A stretch of DNA of 37,500 bases, taken from contig CM043958.1 of NCBI GenBank assembly GCA_014529385.2, positions 91,233,935 to 91,271,434 of the forward strand, in the 5' to 3' direction. This DNA is from Adiantum capillus-veneris. Its lineage: Eukaryota > Streptophyta > Polypodiopsida > Polypodiales > Pteridaceae. How positions within the stretch are numbered: position 1 is the first letter of the stretch; the number at the start of each line of letters is the position of its first letter. This document shows, piece after piece, positions 8,966 through 20,661 of the stretch. A program made the position numbers and the translations under genes. Under the pieces are notes generated by a model that worked only from the letters and a program-made list of their open reading frames with translations, searched no databases and was not told where the DNA came from.

Positions 8966-10500
8966 ATCCAATGGCATCATCCCCTACTGATGGATTTACA
9001 TAGAAAACTTACTCTGGTGTTTCCCTTGCAGGAAGTTTTTCCTCTTGCCCTTCTCCCTTTGTGCCACTCCGAGGGTGATCGATTTCTCACACTCAATACT
9101 ATGCATTTGGCACAGGCTCAGAGTTTTGTTGTGCCTATTGAGGGGGTGTCTCAAACACGTGCTTGAGTATTGGATATGGCTGGTACTTCTAGTGCAGTGG
9201 TAGCCTCTGGTTCATAGGAGATGGCTACTATAGGGACATCGAGCTGAGAGTGAGGGCGGGAGGAAGTCCTGCTTTCCACACAACCTCCTGGCGACATCAT
9301 CTCTAATAAGTGGTAGACTACAGGAGGATTTTGCAGTTGCACGCCGGTGGCGAAGAATGCGAGAACGGGCTGCAACTCCCACTCCGGTTGGAACTGGCTC
9401 TGCGGGTGCGGACACTTCCTCGCAACCAAAAAACCTTGGTGTTAATATAGCAACTTCCACTACAATGGAAACTATTCCAGCAGCTCTACCTTGGGAGACT
9501 CATAGCGCAAATCCCTCGGATCAGCTCCAGGCATGCGAATCATTTTTGTAGCGCATTGCGGATTCCATGCGGTTGGTTTGGCCAGCTCCAGCAACTAAGG
9601 AACGCGTTACCGAGCTCAAAACGTAGGAGACTGCCTTGCAGGCTTGTAATGCGGAGCTGACAAGCCAAAACTCAGCATTGGATAGTACAGCCCGACAACA
9701 GACTGATGAAATGCAGGCTTTGAGGGGGCTAATTTTGTGTTTGTTGCTTCTGTTCAAGATGAACTTCTTCAATTGCCCACACAGAATAGCCTGGCCAATT
9801 ATTTAGCATCACATCTTGGTGATGTGATGATTAATATGATCTTGATGCCTTAGCAGTGGAAATGCAGTAGGACCTACACATTTTTTTCGAGGATCAAATG
9901 CAGAGTTGGAGGTCAAGGCTATCTAATGAGGCACGAAGACAGCAACCAGCTCAACAATTTGTGGTGAGCCAGCCTGAGCCGCCGACTAATGACAGAGTTA
10001 AGAGCATTTCCAAGAAGGTTTTGATATTTCTAATTGGGCAAAAGCTACAGAAGAATGTGCTCAGGCCCAGACCCATGCCTCTCGTTTGCAATGAGTGATT
10101 CATCGTCTTCGTTGGGAGTGGCGCAGAATCTATTTTTGGGTGGAGACACTGGCTCATTCTTTTTCACTCAGTCTCCCGCCATGTCCACCTTTTTGGCCTG
10201 CTATAAACAGATATTTGGCTCGGTATTACCCTATTCATACCCCTCTTGTCCCTTTACCACAGGCCCCTTAGTCTGTTTCCTTGCCAATGCAATTCATTCC
10301 AAGGGATCCTTAGCCAGATCAGCCTCAGATAGATCCACAGTTATTGGCGGAGGATTACAGGGCCTATCAACAAGATTTTTGGGGATTTGGCTATATCGAT
10401 ATTTCCTCGTCACCAGAACAGAAAGAGAAGCAACAACCGGAGCCTTTGACACAAAGAGGCTAAAGCTGTGGGTTTACGCAATCCACCGTGCGTGGCGAGT
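8966..10500 (+). pseudogene. Decayed coding stretch of unknown identity
   Basis: Protein-like segments occur in shifting frames. One is Ser/Thr/Ala-rich starting MAGTSSAVV at 9177; another is a coiled-coil-like ERVTELKT...ETALQACNAELT near 9605-9660. A third runs about 10035-10270 (NWAKATEECAQAQTHAS, then RLRWEWRRIYFWVETL and AINRYLARYYPIHTP), closing with a Gln/Pro-rich tail (PDQPQIDPQLLAEDYRAY) to a TAA near 10460. Internal stops include TAG 9217, TGA 10096 and TAG 10272. It follows the truncated RT on the same strand, so it may be an additional ORF or rearranged gag of a gypsy element. I do not recognise the family. Confidence 0.4.
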
Positions 10501-10860
10501 GTTACGACAGAAGCTGCACATTGCCATCCTGCGGATGTCCGGACATTACGGACTAGGAGTCATGTGGCTTTGGGATAGTTCTTCATGGGATAGGACGGGG
10601 TTTTGCACCGTTCTCGATCTACGCTGGAGAAGCGGGTGTATTTGGGGGGGCAATGAGTCTTTGTGGATATATTTCATGCAATCAATATATCATTCTCATG
10701 TAATTTTGTTTTTGTTACATATCAATGAAGAGACGGTGTTCTGTTCCCGTGTATTGTCTTCTATTATGTCTTCATGTATCTTGTTGTTCATATAATGTAA
10801 GGCAGTGTGAGGGTATCCATTCCCATAGTGCTTATTGCTCCATTGCGGAGAAATAGGCAT

Positions 10861-10887
10861 TACACACACATACATACATACATACAT

Positions 10888-10920
<33 letters not shown>

Positions 10921-10944
10921 CTATATATGTTATATATATAGGCA

Positions 10945-10995
<51 letters not shown>
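10861..10995. repeat. Compound (CA)n/(TACA)n/(AT)n microsatellite
   Basis: CA and TACA units pass into long (AT)n, then (CA)n again and finally (AT)n. Confidence 0.95.
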
Positions 10996-11080
10996 TCTTG
11001 AATCAAAGATTCGCCTTGAGGCTCGTTGCTATTGTTCTAGTACAGTAACTATGACATTCAAAATGTGTATGCTCCTCTTA

Positions 11081-11093
11081 CCCCCCCCCCCCC
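11081..11093. repeat. Poly-C run (13 C)
   Basis: Uninterrupted C tract immediately before a (CT)n(CA)n array. Confidence 0.95.
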
Positions 11094-11101
11094 TCGGCAA
11101 C

Positions 11102-11162
<61 letters not shown>

Positions 11163-11194
11163 ACATACACACGTGCGCGCACACTCACACACAT
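11102..11194. repeat. (CT)n(CA)n compound microsatellite
   Basis: About 10 CT units pass directly into about 18 CA units and then into degenerate CA/CG-rich sequence. Confidence 0.96.
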
Positions 11195-11316
11195 GTGTTG
11201 GGTGGATAGCAGTTTGCATGGAGCTCATGTGTGCAGACACATATGACTTGTCATCGTGGTATAGTACTTGACAAATTGGCTTTGCGATTGAAGTAACGAC
11301 CCCAAGTCGACGTGTG

Positions 11317-11321
<5 letters not shown>

Positions 11322-11375
<54 letters not shown>

Positions 11376-11389
11376 GAAGAAGAAGAAGA
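11322..11389. repeat. (GA)n followed by (AAG)n
   Basis: About 24 GA units to 11369, then six AAG-type triplets. Confidence 0.95.
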
Positions 11390-11475
11390 CAATTTTTAAT
11401 CCCATGGGAATAATTCCAAAAGATATATCTGACAACTTGGTTGAGAATAAAGTTATTTTTGTTTCATCTTTTGAT

Positions 11476-11495
11476 TCTCTCTCTCTCTCTCTCTC

Positions 11496-11563
<68 letters not shown>
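11476..11563. repeat. (CT)n microsatellite
   Basis: About 42 units with two CC interruptions. Confidence 0.97.
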
Positions 11564-11565
<2 letters not shown>

Positions 11566-11707
11566 CATAGATATTCAATTGTTCAGGGCTTGCTGTGTTA
11601 CTTTAATGTCTATTTAGAATGTTCCTACACCCTTAAACATTTTGTTAACTCTTCCTTCTCCCCCCTTCTTCTTGCCACATCATTTATTGGGTGCTAAAAA
11701 ATTGTCT

Positions 11708-11708
<1 letters not shown>

Positions 11709-11742
<34 letters not shown>
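11709..11742. repeat. (CT)n microsatellite
   Basis: About 17 perfect units. Confidence 0.97.
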
Positions 11743-11745
<3 letters not shown>

Positions 11746-12148
11746 TGGTCAATTTTTTATAGACACCTTTGCCTATCAGAATTTAGAGAATTTATAGATT
11801 TTTAAGCATGGCCCACAGTCTAGCTCTTAAAAGTAAAAAGGACAAAATATTCCACAATTGGTAAAAGGTATGTCAATTGGGCAATCTGTCTCTGTATTTG
11901 GGGTGCCAATGTAAGGTTTGGTTTTTGCTAGGCATTTTATCTATTTTCTATGGGTAAAAACATTAGCTACCCTTTTGAAAATACAGTATAATTCCAAGAA
12001 AACCATAATATATTGGAAATTTGACGGGCTTGAAGGCCGGGTGCACTGTGTGAGATGAAGCCCTATGAGCTCGACGATAAAATCTCTCTTTGTTTCTCTT
12101 TCTTTCTCTCTCATGTGCATGCACATCCACACACGTAGGCAATGCAAT

Positions 12149-12150
<2 letters not shown>

Positions 12151-12214
<64 letters not shown>
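12151..12214. repeat. (TC)n microsatellite
   Basis: 32 perfect units. Confidence 0.97.
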
Positions 12215-12216
<2 letters not shown>

Positions 12217-13464
12217 GGTCAATAATGTACATAACCATCTCTTCATGTGTATGCCTTTTCTCAAAGCAAGATAGACACAATCAATGCCACATGAGCTTTT
12301 TTCTTTATTTAAATTTTTTGAGATACAAAATTTTAGAATTTTTTTGAAATATCAATATTGGTCTTCAAAAAAACCCTTGAAAAGATAAACCCAAATATAT
12401 CTTCCAAAATAAAATATGCTTTAAATATTAAAAAATCCTCACTATATTTATCCCTTTTTGGGCTTTTTAAAAGAAACCCTTAGTGCTGGGTTGGTTAGCG
12501 GGACTTTCATAGTTTTCAGTGCATGATAAAGACTTACCTTTCATTTCACATCCTGTCTTTACTTTTCTTGGGTTCTATTGTTTTAGAATCCTACGCAAGC
12601 ATTTACTTTCTCTGCATGCTTGAAAATGACTTTAGAGATCAAAACATTAAATGTAATCTTCATAGAAGTTTGATCTTATGATGCAGTCTTCGAGAAAGTC
12701 CTTTTTGTCTAAACAGCAAGTTTTCTCCTTATACAAATACAAATGGAAATAGTAGTAGAAATTTTTAAATTTGCAAAATATTCAAATTATTTTCTAGTAT
12801 ATTTTATCGGGTTTTCCTCCTTTGCCATCCTTTGAACCGGCTCATCTCGATTTTCAGTCGGCTTAAGCCTAAGTTCAGACACATCTTTCTCAAACACTGA
12901 GGTATTGATAAACGATTCTCTCATTTGAGGATTTTTAAAAAAATCACTTCACGAAATTGTTTAATTATTTTCTATGCTTATTTGAAAGCATGAAAATATT
13001 TTTTGTTTTGATTTTTAATGTGTCTTTTTATTTTACATCCTTTATGTTTTATTTTGTTTCAAAATACTAATGTGCAATGTGCACTAATGATCTTATTATT
13101 GGGTCCTTTCATAATATATAAGCCATTTGCGAGTAGCGTGTACCAACTAGAAGAACATAAAAAAATGGATCGATTGAGACTTACCTTTAATGTTATTTAA
13201 ATTTTATTTTTTTCTCTCACATAGCCTTATCTAGACCATGATGAACTTTCAGATTGTTTTTTTGGGACTCCATAAGGCCATTGTAAAAGGGTTACTTTTT
13301 GGGTGAAATTGTGGACCATTAGTTAAAAAGCTTGTTGATTAGTGATACATGGCAACAAAGTATTTTTGTTGCTTCTTAAAAGAAGCCTTAGAGATGTGTT
13401 GGGTTAGGATACTTTCAATGTTTTCATTGATGATTGAAACTTACCTTAAATGTTATTTTGGTTT
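12215..13464. other. AT-rich DNA with degenerate direct repeats, no gene
   Basis: No frame is convincing. Stretches at 12469-12560 and 13371-13456 share the sequence order AAAAGAA-CCTTAG, GTGTTGGGTTAG, ACTTTCA, TTTTCA, GATGA, ACTTACC. A related ACTTACCTTTAATGTTATTT occurs at about 13178-13197. The wording around 13312-13345 (GTGGACCATTAG) reappears at about 35090 and 35398. These look like fragments of an ancient non-autonomous repeat. Confidence 0.5.
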
Positions 13465-13819
13465 TGTCATAATAATCAATATCTAATTCTCCTAAATGAT
13501 TTTCTCATATTAAACTGATCATTTAATGTGGGGAAGTTCCAGGGGAGAAAAAGCTAGAATATTGGTTAAGCTAGCAGATCGGCCACAGTAGGGATCCAAA
13601 GGAGGGGCCATCTGCAAAAGATCATGTGCAACAATGGGTTAAAAAGACCCTAAGGTTCAGACCATTAAGACTTCCAAAATGCTAAGGCTCCAAAATTCAA
13701 AGGTTGCGTCCAAAGGGTTAAAGCTTAGGATGAATTGGGTGGTTTGTGTGCTCTCCAAAGTCAAAACACATCCCTACACATGAGGGGGCGAGCCCTAAAG
13801 GCAGGGATGAGAGAGAAAG

Positions 13820-13865
<46 letters not shown>

Positions 13866-15067
13866 GCACCCTTTACACAAAGGGAATGAAGGACACATGT
13901 CATATGCCTAAGCTAGTTGCTCCCAAAATGTGCTCAATTCCTATTGGATGACCCTTAAAGTAGACCAATGAGAATTAGGCTAGAGTAAATTTAGCCTAAT
14001 TAATTTTAAAACACTTAATAAAAAGAACCAATGAAAATTAAGTCTCCTGGATGATTATTGGACAGCCTGAGAAGGGGTCCATTAGGAATTCAGCAGCCCA
14101 ATGGGCTACTTAATTCCTATTGGTCAGAATGGGGAAAGGTCCAATGGGGATTTAATTCACTTAAATCAATTAAGTTTAATTGATTAAGCTCTCACAAAAG
14201 GGGAAAGGGGGACACATGTCAGAAGGCTATCACTTATGCTGCTTAATAGCCATTGGCTGAGCTTGGCATTGTCCAATAGGGAGCCTGCAAGAGCAAATAG
14301 CAAGGGGGCTCGCCCAAGAGAGAGAGGGGGCTGATTTTTGCAAGGAATTATCACACACACACACTCACACAATCTCATGGTGAAGAAAGAGAAGACTATC
14401 TCTTCCCAAGCTTTAATGGAGAACTCATCACCTACTCCAAGCTTGTGAGATAGAAGCCTACATCGACACACTCTTGGCTTGTGGATGCAAATCCAACCAA
14501 GAGCCAAGCTTCAATGCATGCTCATCTCCTCTACCAAGCTAATTACTAAGATAAAGCTATGCTAATATGAGTGATTATGTAAGGAGATGTACATCTTTCT
14601 CGTAAGATACTCCTTCTTCCTCTCAATCTACTCTCATACCCTGCTAGCTCTCACTATCTTCGAAGGTGTGTGAGGTCTTGGTTCTGAGAACGGGGATAAT
14701 TAAAGTTGTGTTTGCTAAGTGTTTTGCTTAGTGCATGAAGCTTTCATCTTCATTGCACTAGCTAGTTTTGAAGGAACACAAAGAATTGTATGGTACAATG
14801 TCTCTCTTGATGGGAGAAACTAGAATACAAAGCCTTTTGGAGGGGGACCGGCTCTATGCAAATCCGGTCCTCAACTGTTGTCAATAGCTTAATTTCTCTC
14901 TCTTTTGAAAGTATTGTTGATGCTATCTAACTAGGTGTTATGTTTTTTGTTGCTCTCACCACCCAAGCACTCTTGTAATACTCATTAGGAATCTATTCTA
15001 ATGATATGCCCACTATGTTCATGCTAATTTTCGCTACACATAAGTTTTTAAGCCATTAAATTTTACA
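13465..15067 (+). repeat. 5' LTR of chromovirus copy A
   Basis: It starts TGTCATAATAATC and ends TTTTACA, followed one base later by the PBS. It matches the inverted LTRs of copy B at both ends. Length is about 1603 bp. It contains a (CA)n array at 13820-13864 and a cluster of CCAAT/ATTGG words in U3. It would drive transcription of the element and supply the polyadenylation region. Confidence 0.92.
13943..14277 (+). promoter_or_regulatory. CCAAT-box cluster in the LTR U3
   Basis: Nine CCAAT cores in either orientation lie within 335 bp: ATTGG at 13943, 14057, 14119 and 14252; CCAAT at 13965, 14028, 14098, 14141 and 14273. Two copies of GGACACATGTCA (near 13892 and 14208) flank the cluster. 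Such a density is consistent with an NF-Y-type enhancer in U3, which is inference. Confidence 0.55.
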
Positions 15068-15068
15068 T

Positions 15069-15080
15069 TGGTATTATAGC
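15069..15080 (+). promoter_or_regulatory. Primer-binding site (initiator-Met tRNA type), degenerate
   Basis: TGGTATTATAGC starts one base after the LTR. The standard plant site complementary to the 3' end of initiator Met tRNA is TGGTATCAGAGC, which copy B retains; copy A has two substitutions. Confidence 0.85.
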
Positions 15081-15487
15081 ACAAGGTTTCTCTTTTCTTG
15101 CTCAAGAAGGGAGGTCCTCAAGCTAGCTATAAATGGTTGGTATTATTATTTTCCTATGAGTAAGAAGAATAGGGATTTTTCAGCTAGCCTTGTAGTGCGC
15201 CTGCCTTCGTGCAGTTAACGGGCATCACCGTCGAGAGCTATGGTCTTAATAGTGGAGTCCTACGGGGCTTGCATATGGATTAACCACTATTGAGCTATTA
15301 GAAGCTTGACAGGAACCGGTGCTGTTTTTGTGTCGAAAGACCCTCTCTTCTATTCCTTGCAATTAATGGTATTCGAGCCGCAGGTACAGCAGCTTGAGTG
15401 CTTTTTGTAAAGGGGTAAAGAGGAGTAGCAACTAGGGCTTGAAGTGTCAAAGTACACCTAAAAAGTTTACACCTAAAAGTTGTTAGA

Positions 15488-16977
15488 ATGGATGACAATA
15501 GTAAAGAGAGTGAAATTAATGTTGATAATTTTGATTTTGCTCATGAGCAAGCTACTAATGATGCTTCAATGCTTGTTAACTATCTTGTTTTTAGGCTTCA
15601 ACAAGCCATGGGCAATCCATCTCTCCAAAGTGAAGTGCAACGGCAGCTTCGTTCTCACGGATTCTCCAAGCTCATCACCATGATGAGAGAACACCTAGGA
15701 AGCCTCCTTGTGAGACTACCAAAAGAGGTCTCTCTCCGATTTGGGAAGAAGAAGAGAATCCCTACAAAGGGCTCAAGAATTTACTTCTTGATGATGCATC
15801 TCCTTCCCAAAGGAGAACTCAAGAGCCTCCATCGAAGGAACGAGAAAGAAGCGAGTCTCCCGCCACCTCGACGGAGATGGCTCCACGAAGACGGCGGGCT
15901 AAACGCTCTCCATCACCACCAAAGCGGAGAAGACCATCACACTCTTCTCCACGCCATAATTCAAAGAGGGATGATAAAAATCAAGAGAAGAAAAAGGTGA
16001 GAAAGAGGACACCCTCTTCTCCATCTTCTTCATCCTCTTCCTCTTATGATGAAGTAATGGTGAAGACAATGAAGATCAAGACAAGAAAAAGGCAACAAAG
16101 AGGTCACCCTCTTCGCCATCTTCTTCAAATTCATCACCTTCTGAAGAAAGTGATGTGCAAAACCTTTGAACGATCAAAAATAAGAGGCCATAGGAAATCC
16201 TATGCCGCATGGAAGAGGTCATCCAAGCTGAAGAAAGTCAAAGAGGGAGGGAAGAGCATCTCTTTTCTTACCTATGATGGTACCTTTGGTGCTACAGACA
16301 AAGTCTTGGCCTTTATCCAGCAATTCGATGCGGCGTTTGGAGATGAGGGCTTCACGGAGCCCTCTAAGCTACGCCATGTAGCTATGCACCTTCAAAAGTA
16401 CGCCAGGCAATGGTGGTCTAGCCTACGAGCCAATGGTGAAGCTCCATGAACATGGAAAGCTTTAAGAGCTTCCATTATGAAGCAGTTTTTGGCCACCGAT
16501 GCCAAAGACAAAGTACTCACCGAATGGCGAAGCTTAAAGCTCTCTTGCTATGAATCCATCCACAGATATGTAGACAAGTTTTGGGACCTACAACTCAAAG
16601 CCACTGTCTTCAAAAAGTTGGATTTTGGAGAGCAAAAGCAGCAATTTTGTGCGGGCTTAACCGAAGAAATGGCGGAGTATGTCAACTCCCAAAGGCCACG
16701 TACCATATCGGCGGTAATACACCATACTATGGTGGCCTCTCGAATCAATTTCCAAACGGGAGCTAAAAGAAATAATAAGCCCACGGAAAACAAGGGTTCC
16801 AATGAGCCTAATGGGAAGGAAAATGTCCAAAAGTCTCCTAAGGGCAACTCCAACAAAGCTAAAGAGAAGGGAGTTTACAAAGGTAAGAATAAACTCTCTC
16901 TTGAAGAGCTTGAGCGTTATCGCAAGGATAACCGGTGCTTCAAGTGCGGCAAACAAGGGCATGCGTAACGTGCTTGT
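15488..16977 (+). pseudogene. Chromovirus gag, copy A
   Basis: It begins MDDNSKESEINV at an ATG 420 bp after the LTR. A 1-base loss in CACGGATTC near 15660 (copy B has CACGGGATTC) shifts the frame. An Arg/Ser/Pro-rich low-complexity segment follows, with a local +2 then +1 shift between about 16045 and 16160. The gag core (GKSISFLTYDGTFGATDKV, then KYARQWWSSLRANGEAP) is interrupted by TGA at 16447-16449, where copy B has CGA. The core continues to a CCHC knuckle (C16936, C16945, H16960, C16975) that contains a TAA at 16966-16968 (TAC in the usual sequence). Gag forms the particle and binds RNA. Confidence 0.88.
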
Positions 16978-17413
16978 CCCCAAAAGAACAACCGCCAATC
17001 CTCCTAGAGCTTCCTTGGTTGAAATCGAAGAGGAGGAGACTCACCAAACTCATCACAATGGATCTCCTCTCTGCCATGCTTGGGAAAAGGTAAGAGAACA
17101 TGGTGCTTTTATTCTCTTTGACCCTGGTTCTACTCACAATTTTATATCTATAGAGTTGGCCACCAAGCTAGGCATACAATCCTACGAGATGGGAGATGTC
17201 CTACCCGCAGACAGTGCCTTCAAGGGGCAAGAAGCTTCAGTCACTCCCTTAATCGGGAAATTGAGGCTTCATGTCCAAGGCTATGTGGACAAAGAGGACT
17301 TCTTTATCTCTCCTCTCAAGCATGAGGATGTAATCCTAGGGGCACTATGGTTTGACCACCTGGCTGCCGATGTTAAATTTCCTGAAAGGAGAATCTCCTT
17401 TAAGTTCAGGTAA
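16978..17413 (+). pseudogene. Chromovirus aspartic protease, copy A
   Basis: A 2-base loss near 16997 relative to copy B separates it from gag. The catalytic loop is LFDPGSTHNFIS (Asp-Pro-Gly rather than Asp-Ser/Thr-Gly); copy B has the same Pro, so this is a family feature and not new damage. The flap and the VILGALWFDHL block follow. It ends at TAA 17411-17413, after which the same frame stays open and coding-like. Confidence 0.85.
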
Positions 17414-17792
17414 AAAGACATGTATATAGATGCTAAGGAAATGGGTAACACTATTCCCATTGTACATACACCAGCTTTGAACAAGTCAATAAAGAGCTCT
17501 ATTTCTGTTTACATGATTTTTGTTAAAGGTTCTCAAAATGAACCTAATGCTTTAGCAAAAGAAAATAAAAGAAACCAAAAGGATTAGAGCTATCCAATTT
17601 TCTCAAGGGTTTCAAGATGTTTTTATTGACGACATCCCTTGTGAGCTACCTGCTAAACAAGGTAATGATGACCATGCAACTAAACCTCCTTATAGAGTTT
17701 CTCAAGCTCAACAAGAGGAGATGATGCGACAAGTGCATGAGTTAGTTGAGAAGGGCATGGTTAGGCCTAGCTCATCTCCATTTTTCTCACTC
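17414..17792 (+). pseudogene. Start of chromovirus RT, copy A, truncated
   Basis: The frame continues past TAA 17411 ([27 protein letters not shown]), loses one base near 17583, then reads the RT N-terminus ([14 protein letters not shown], then [28 protein letters not shown]). A 30-bp stretch present in copy B is missing near 17680. RT homology ends at about 17787 and no catalytic residue is reached. Confidence 0.85.
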
Positions 17793-17811
17793 TAGGAAGA
17801 TAACAATGTCT

Positions 17812-17957
<146 letters not shown>

Positions 17958-18341
17958 TGCCTTGGGATAGATGTAAAACATCTACAAGTTCTCCAAATAT
18001 GTGAAGCCAAAGTACTCGAAGGCAATGGCCCCTAGAAGCTAAAACAACATTGCTAGACATAAAAGAAGCCCAAATGCATCCAATGCTAAGATGCTCTGTA
18101 TCCTTGCATCCCCAATTAAGCTCTTTTTGTATTCACGGTTGCAAGAAAGGGACCCATTTTAACTTTTTGTTTCAATTACTACATCACCATCATAACCTGC
18201 AGATAAATATCTCTCAATACGTCAGCCGCCACATTGCTCTAATGTAAAGCGAAGTGTCATCGCTGTTAATGGGGGGTGAGAGAGACCATGGAGAAGAATT
18301 TGTCCCCTAAGTTTGGACAGTAGAATGGGCTCTTACATCTC

Positions 18342-18402
<61 letters not shown>

Positions 18403-18409
18403 CACACAC

Positions 18410-18504
<95 letters not shown>
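18342..18504. repeat. (CT)n(CA)n microsatellite, long CA part
   Basis: About 9 CT units followed by about 72 CA units with two small interruptions (CG, AA). Confidence 0.96.
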
Positions 18505-18506
<2 letters not shown>

Positions 18507-18669
18507 ATAGATTGACAATAGGTTGTCAGGTGTACAATTTTGACTACTGCAGGTCATTAAAAAAGGATGGAATTGCATAAAAAATGAACTACTTTACTCA
18601 ATTTTGAAAGGCTATTTAATGTGTCTATGGTAAGGAGGACAACCCAACAGGGACTCAACATTTAATGGG

Positions 18670-18674
18670 CCATG
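18670..18674. repeat. Target-site duplication (left), CCATG
   Basis: CCATG abuts the LTR of copy B and is repeated exactly at 27269-27273. Confidence 0.93.
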
Positions 18675-20257
18675 TGTAACATTTAATGGCCTAATAACTT
18701 GTGTGTAGCGGAAATTAGCATGAACATAGTGGGCATTTCATTAGAATACATTCCTAATGAGAATTACAAGAGTGCTTGGGTGGACAGAGCAACAAAAAGA
18801 ATAACACCTAGCTAGATAGCATCAACAATACTTTCAAAAGAGAGAGAAATTAAGCTATTGACAACAGTTGAGGACCGGATTTGCATGGAACTTGTCCCCC
18901 CTCCAAAAGGCTTTGTATTATGGTTTCTCCCATCAAGAGAGACATTGTACAATACAATTCTTTGTGTAACTTCAAGACTAGCTAGTGCAATGAAGATGAA
19001 AGCTTCATGCACTAAGCAAAACCTTAGCAAACACAACATCAATTATCCCTTTTCTCAGACCCAAGACCTCACACACCTTCGAAGATGGTGAGAGCTAGCA
19101 GGGTATGAGAGTAGATTGAGAGGAAGAAGGAGTATCTTACGAGAAAGATGTACATCTCCTCACATAATCACTCATATTAGCATAGCTTAGCTTAGTAATT
19201 ATCTTGGTAGAGGAGATGAGCATGCATTGAAGCTTGGCTCTTGGTTGGATTTGCATCCACATGCCAAGAGTATGTCGATGTAGGCTTCTATCTCACAAGC
19301 TTGGAGTAGGTGATGAGCTCTCCATTAAAGCTTGGGAAGAGATAGTCTTCTTTACTTCTCACATAGACTGTGTGAGACTATGTGTGTAATGCCTTGCAAA
19401 AATCAGCCCTTTGTCTCTCTTGGGCGAGCCCTCTTGCTATTTTGCTCTTGCTCTACCCTCATTGGATCCCCCCAAGTCAAGACAATGACTATTAAGCATA
19501 AGTGATAGCCTTCTGATATGTGTCCCCCTTTCCCCTTTTGTGAGAGCTTTAGGTAATTTAATAGATCAACTAAACTCTCATTAGACTCCTTTGACTCCTG
19601 GCCAATAGGAATCAGGCAAGCCATTGGGCTTGCTGAATGCTCATTGGACCCCTTGGGAGACTGTCCAATAGTCATCTAGGAGACTTAATTTTCATTGGTT
19701 CTTTTATTAAGTGTTTTTTAAATTAATTAAACTAGATTTACTCTAGCCTAATTCTCATTGGTCCACCTCCAAGGCCATCCAATAGGAATTGGGTACACCT
19801 TGTGGGCATCTGGCCTAGGCAGCTGACATGTGTCCCTCATTCCCTTTGTGTAAAGGGGCTTGTGTGTGTGTGTGTGGCTTTCTCTCTCTCATCCCCTACA
19901 TGCTAGGCTCGCCCCCTCCTATGTAGGGATATGCAAATACTTTTTTGGTCACACACAAAGCATCCAATTCCCCTTAAGGTTGACCTTTGGACACAACCTT
20001 TGAATTTTGGAACCTTAGCATTTTGGAAGTCTTAATGGGTTGAACCTTAGGGTCTTTTTAGCCCATTGTTGCACATGGCTCTTTTGCAGATGGCCCCCCC
20101 TTTGGATCCCTATTTTCCCTCCTTTGGATCCCTACTGTGGCCGGTCTACTAGCTTAACCAATATTCTAGATTTTCTCCCCTGGCACTTCCCTATATTAAA
20201 TGATCAGTTTAACATGAGAAAATCATTTAGGAGAATTAGATATTGATTATTATGACA
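18675..20257 (-). repeat. 3' LTR of chromovirus copy B
   Basis: Read on the minus strand it starts TGTCATAATAATC and ends GTTACA; length about 1583 bp. It keeps the central part that the 5' LTR has lost. It contains several CCAAT words and a short (TG)n. Confidence 0.94.
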
Positions 20258-20270
20258 TTACCTCTCTTGT
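20258..20270 (-). promoter_or_regulatory. Polypurine tract
   Basis: On the minus strand, CAAGAGAGGTAA lies immediately before the TG of the 3' LTR, the expected place for plus-strand priming. Confidence 0.7.
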
Positions 20271-20661
20271 GAAATCATAGTCGTCCTCGACTATGATGTA
20301 GAGAAGATAAAGCATATTCACGAGTCCTTTTCTTAGCGGGTAGAGGATCCCTATGTTACCCAACGACATCATTCCACAATGGATGACTAGTCCATTTGGC
20401 GCTTGAGAGCCTGAGGCTGCCGCAAGCATGTATGCACATTAGTCCTATCGGTCTTCCATAGTAGAGTGACAAGCTCTACTTGGTGTTTGGGAGACGTCGT
20501 CTCCGCAAACTTGATCTAAGCATGCATACTACTTCATTTTTGTGCACAATAAAGAAAAAGAGAGTCTTATAAGACAAAAAAACTTTGTTTATTTTTAACA
20601 TTTTTTACATTTGCTTACTCTTGGGAAGCATTGTAAGCATTGATAAGGTTTAGTTTATCCT
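20271..20661 (-). other. 3' untranslated region of copy B
   Basis: No coding sequence between the chromodomain and the PPT. There is some short AT-rich sequence and nothing else recognisable. Confidence 0.6.

Larger units (their letters stand above)
13465..17792 (+). mobile_element. Chromovirus (Ty3/gypsy) copy A, 3'-truncated
   Basis: It carries a 5' LTR, a primer-binding site, gag, protease and the first part of RT on the plus strand. It is the same family as copy B at 18675-27268 on the minus strand: gag, protease and RT parts align almost base for base. Similarity ends at about 17785-17792 in TCATCTCCATTTT, 20 bp before a (CT)n(CA)n array. Most of RT, RNase H, integrase, chromodomain and the 3' LTR are missing. 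No target duplication can be checked as the right end is lost. Confidence 0.92.

Noticed and set aside
9351-9551. Small plus-strand frame MRERAATPTPVG
   Set aside because: It is part of the decayed stretch, with stops on both sides; reported there and not as a gene.
10034-10795. Open frame of about 253 codons on the plus strand
   Set aside because: The frame lacks any domain. A neighbouring frame reads more protein-like, and the sequence is a decayed remnant, so the long frame is by chance.
11065-11697. Several frames of 60-127 codons with (HT)n, (LS)n or (RE)n
   Set aside because: They are translations of CT, CA and GA microsatellites.
15069-15080. tRNA-like match
   Set aside because: It is the 12-base primer-binding site of the retrotransposon, not a tRNA gene; no cloverleaf can be formed around it.
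18266-18578. Cys-Val and His-Thr repeat 'proteins' on both strands
   Set aside because: Pure translation of the (CA)n array.
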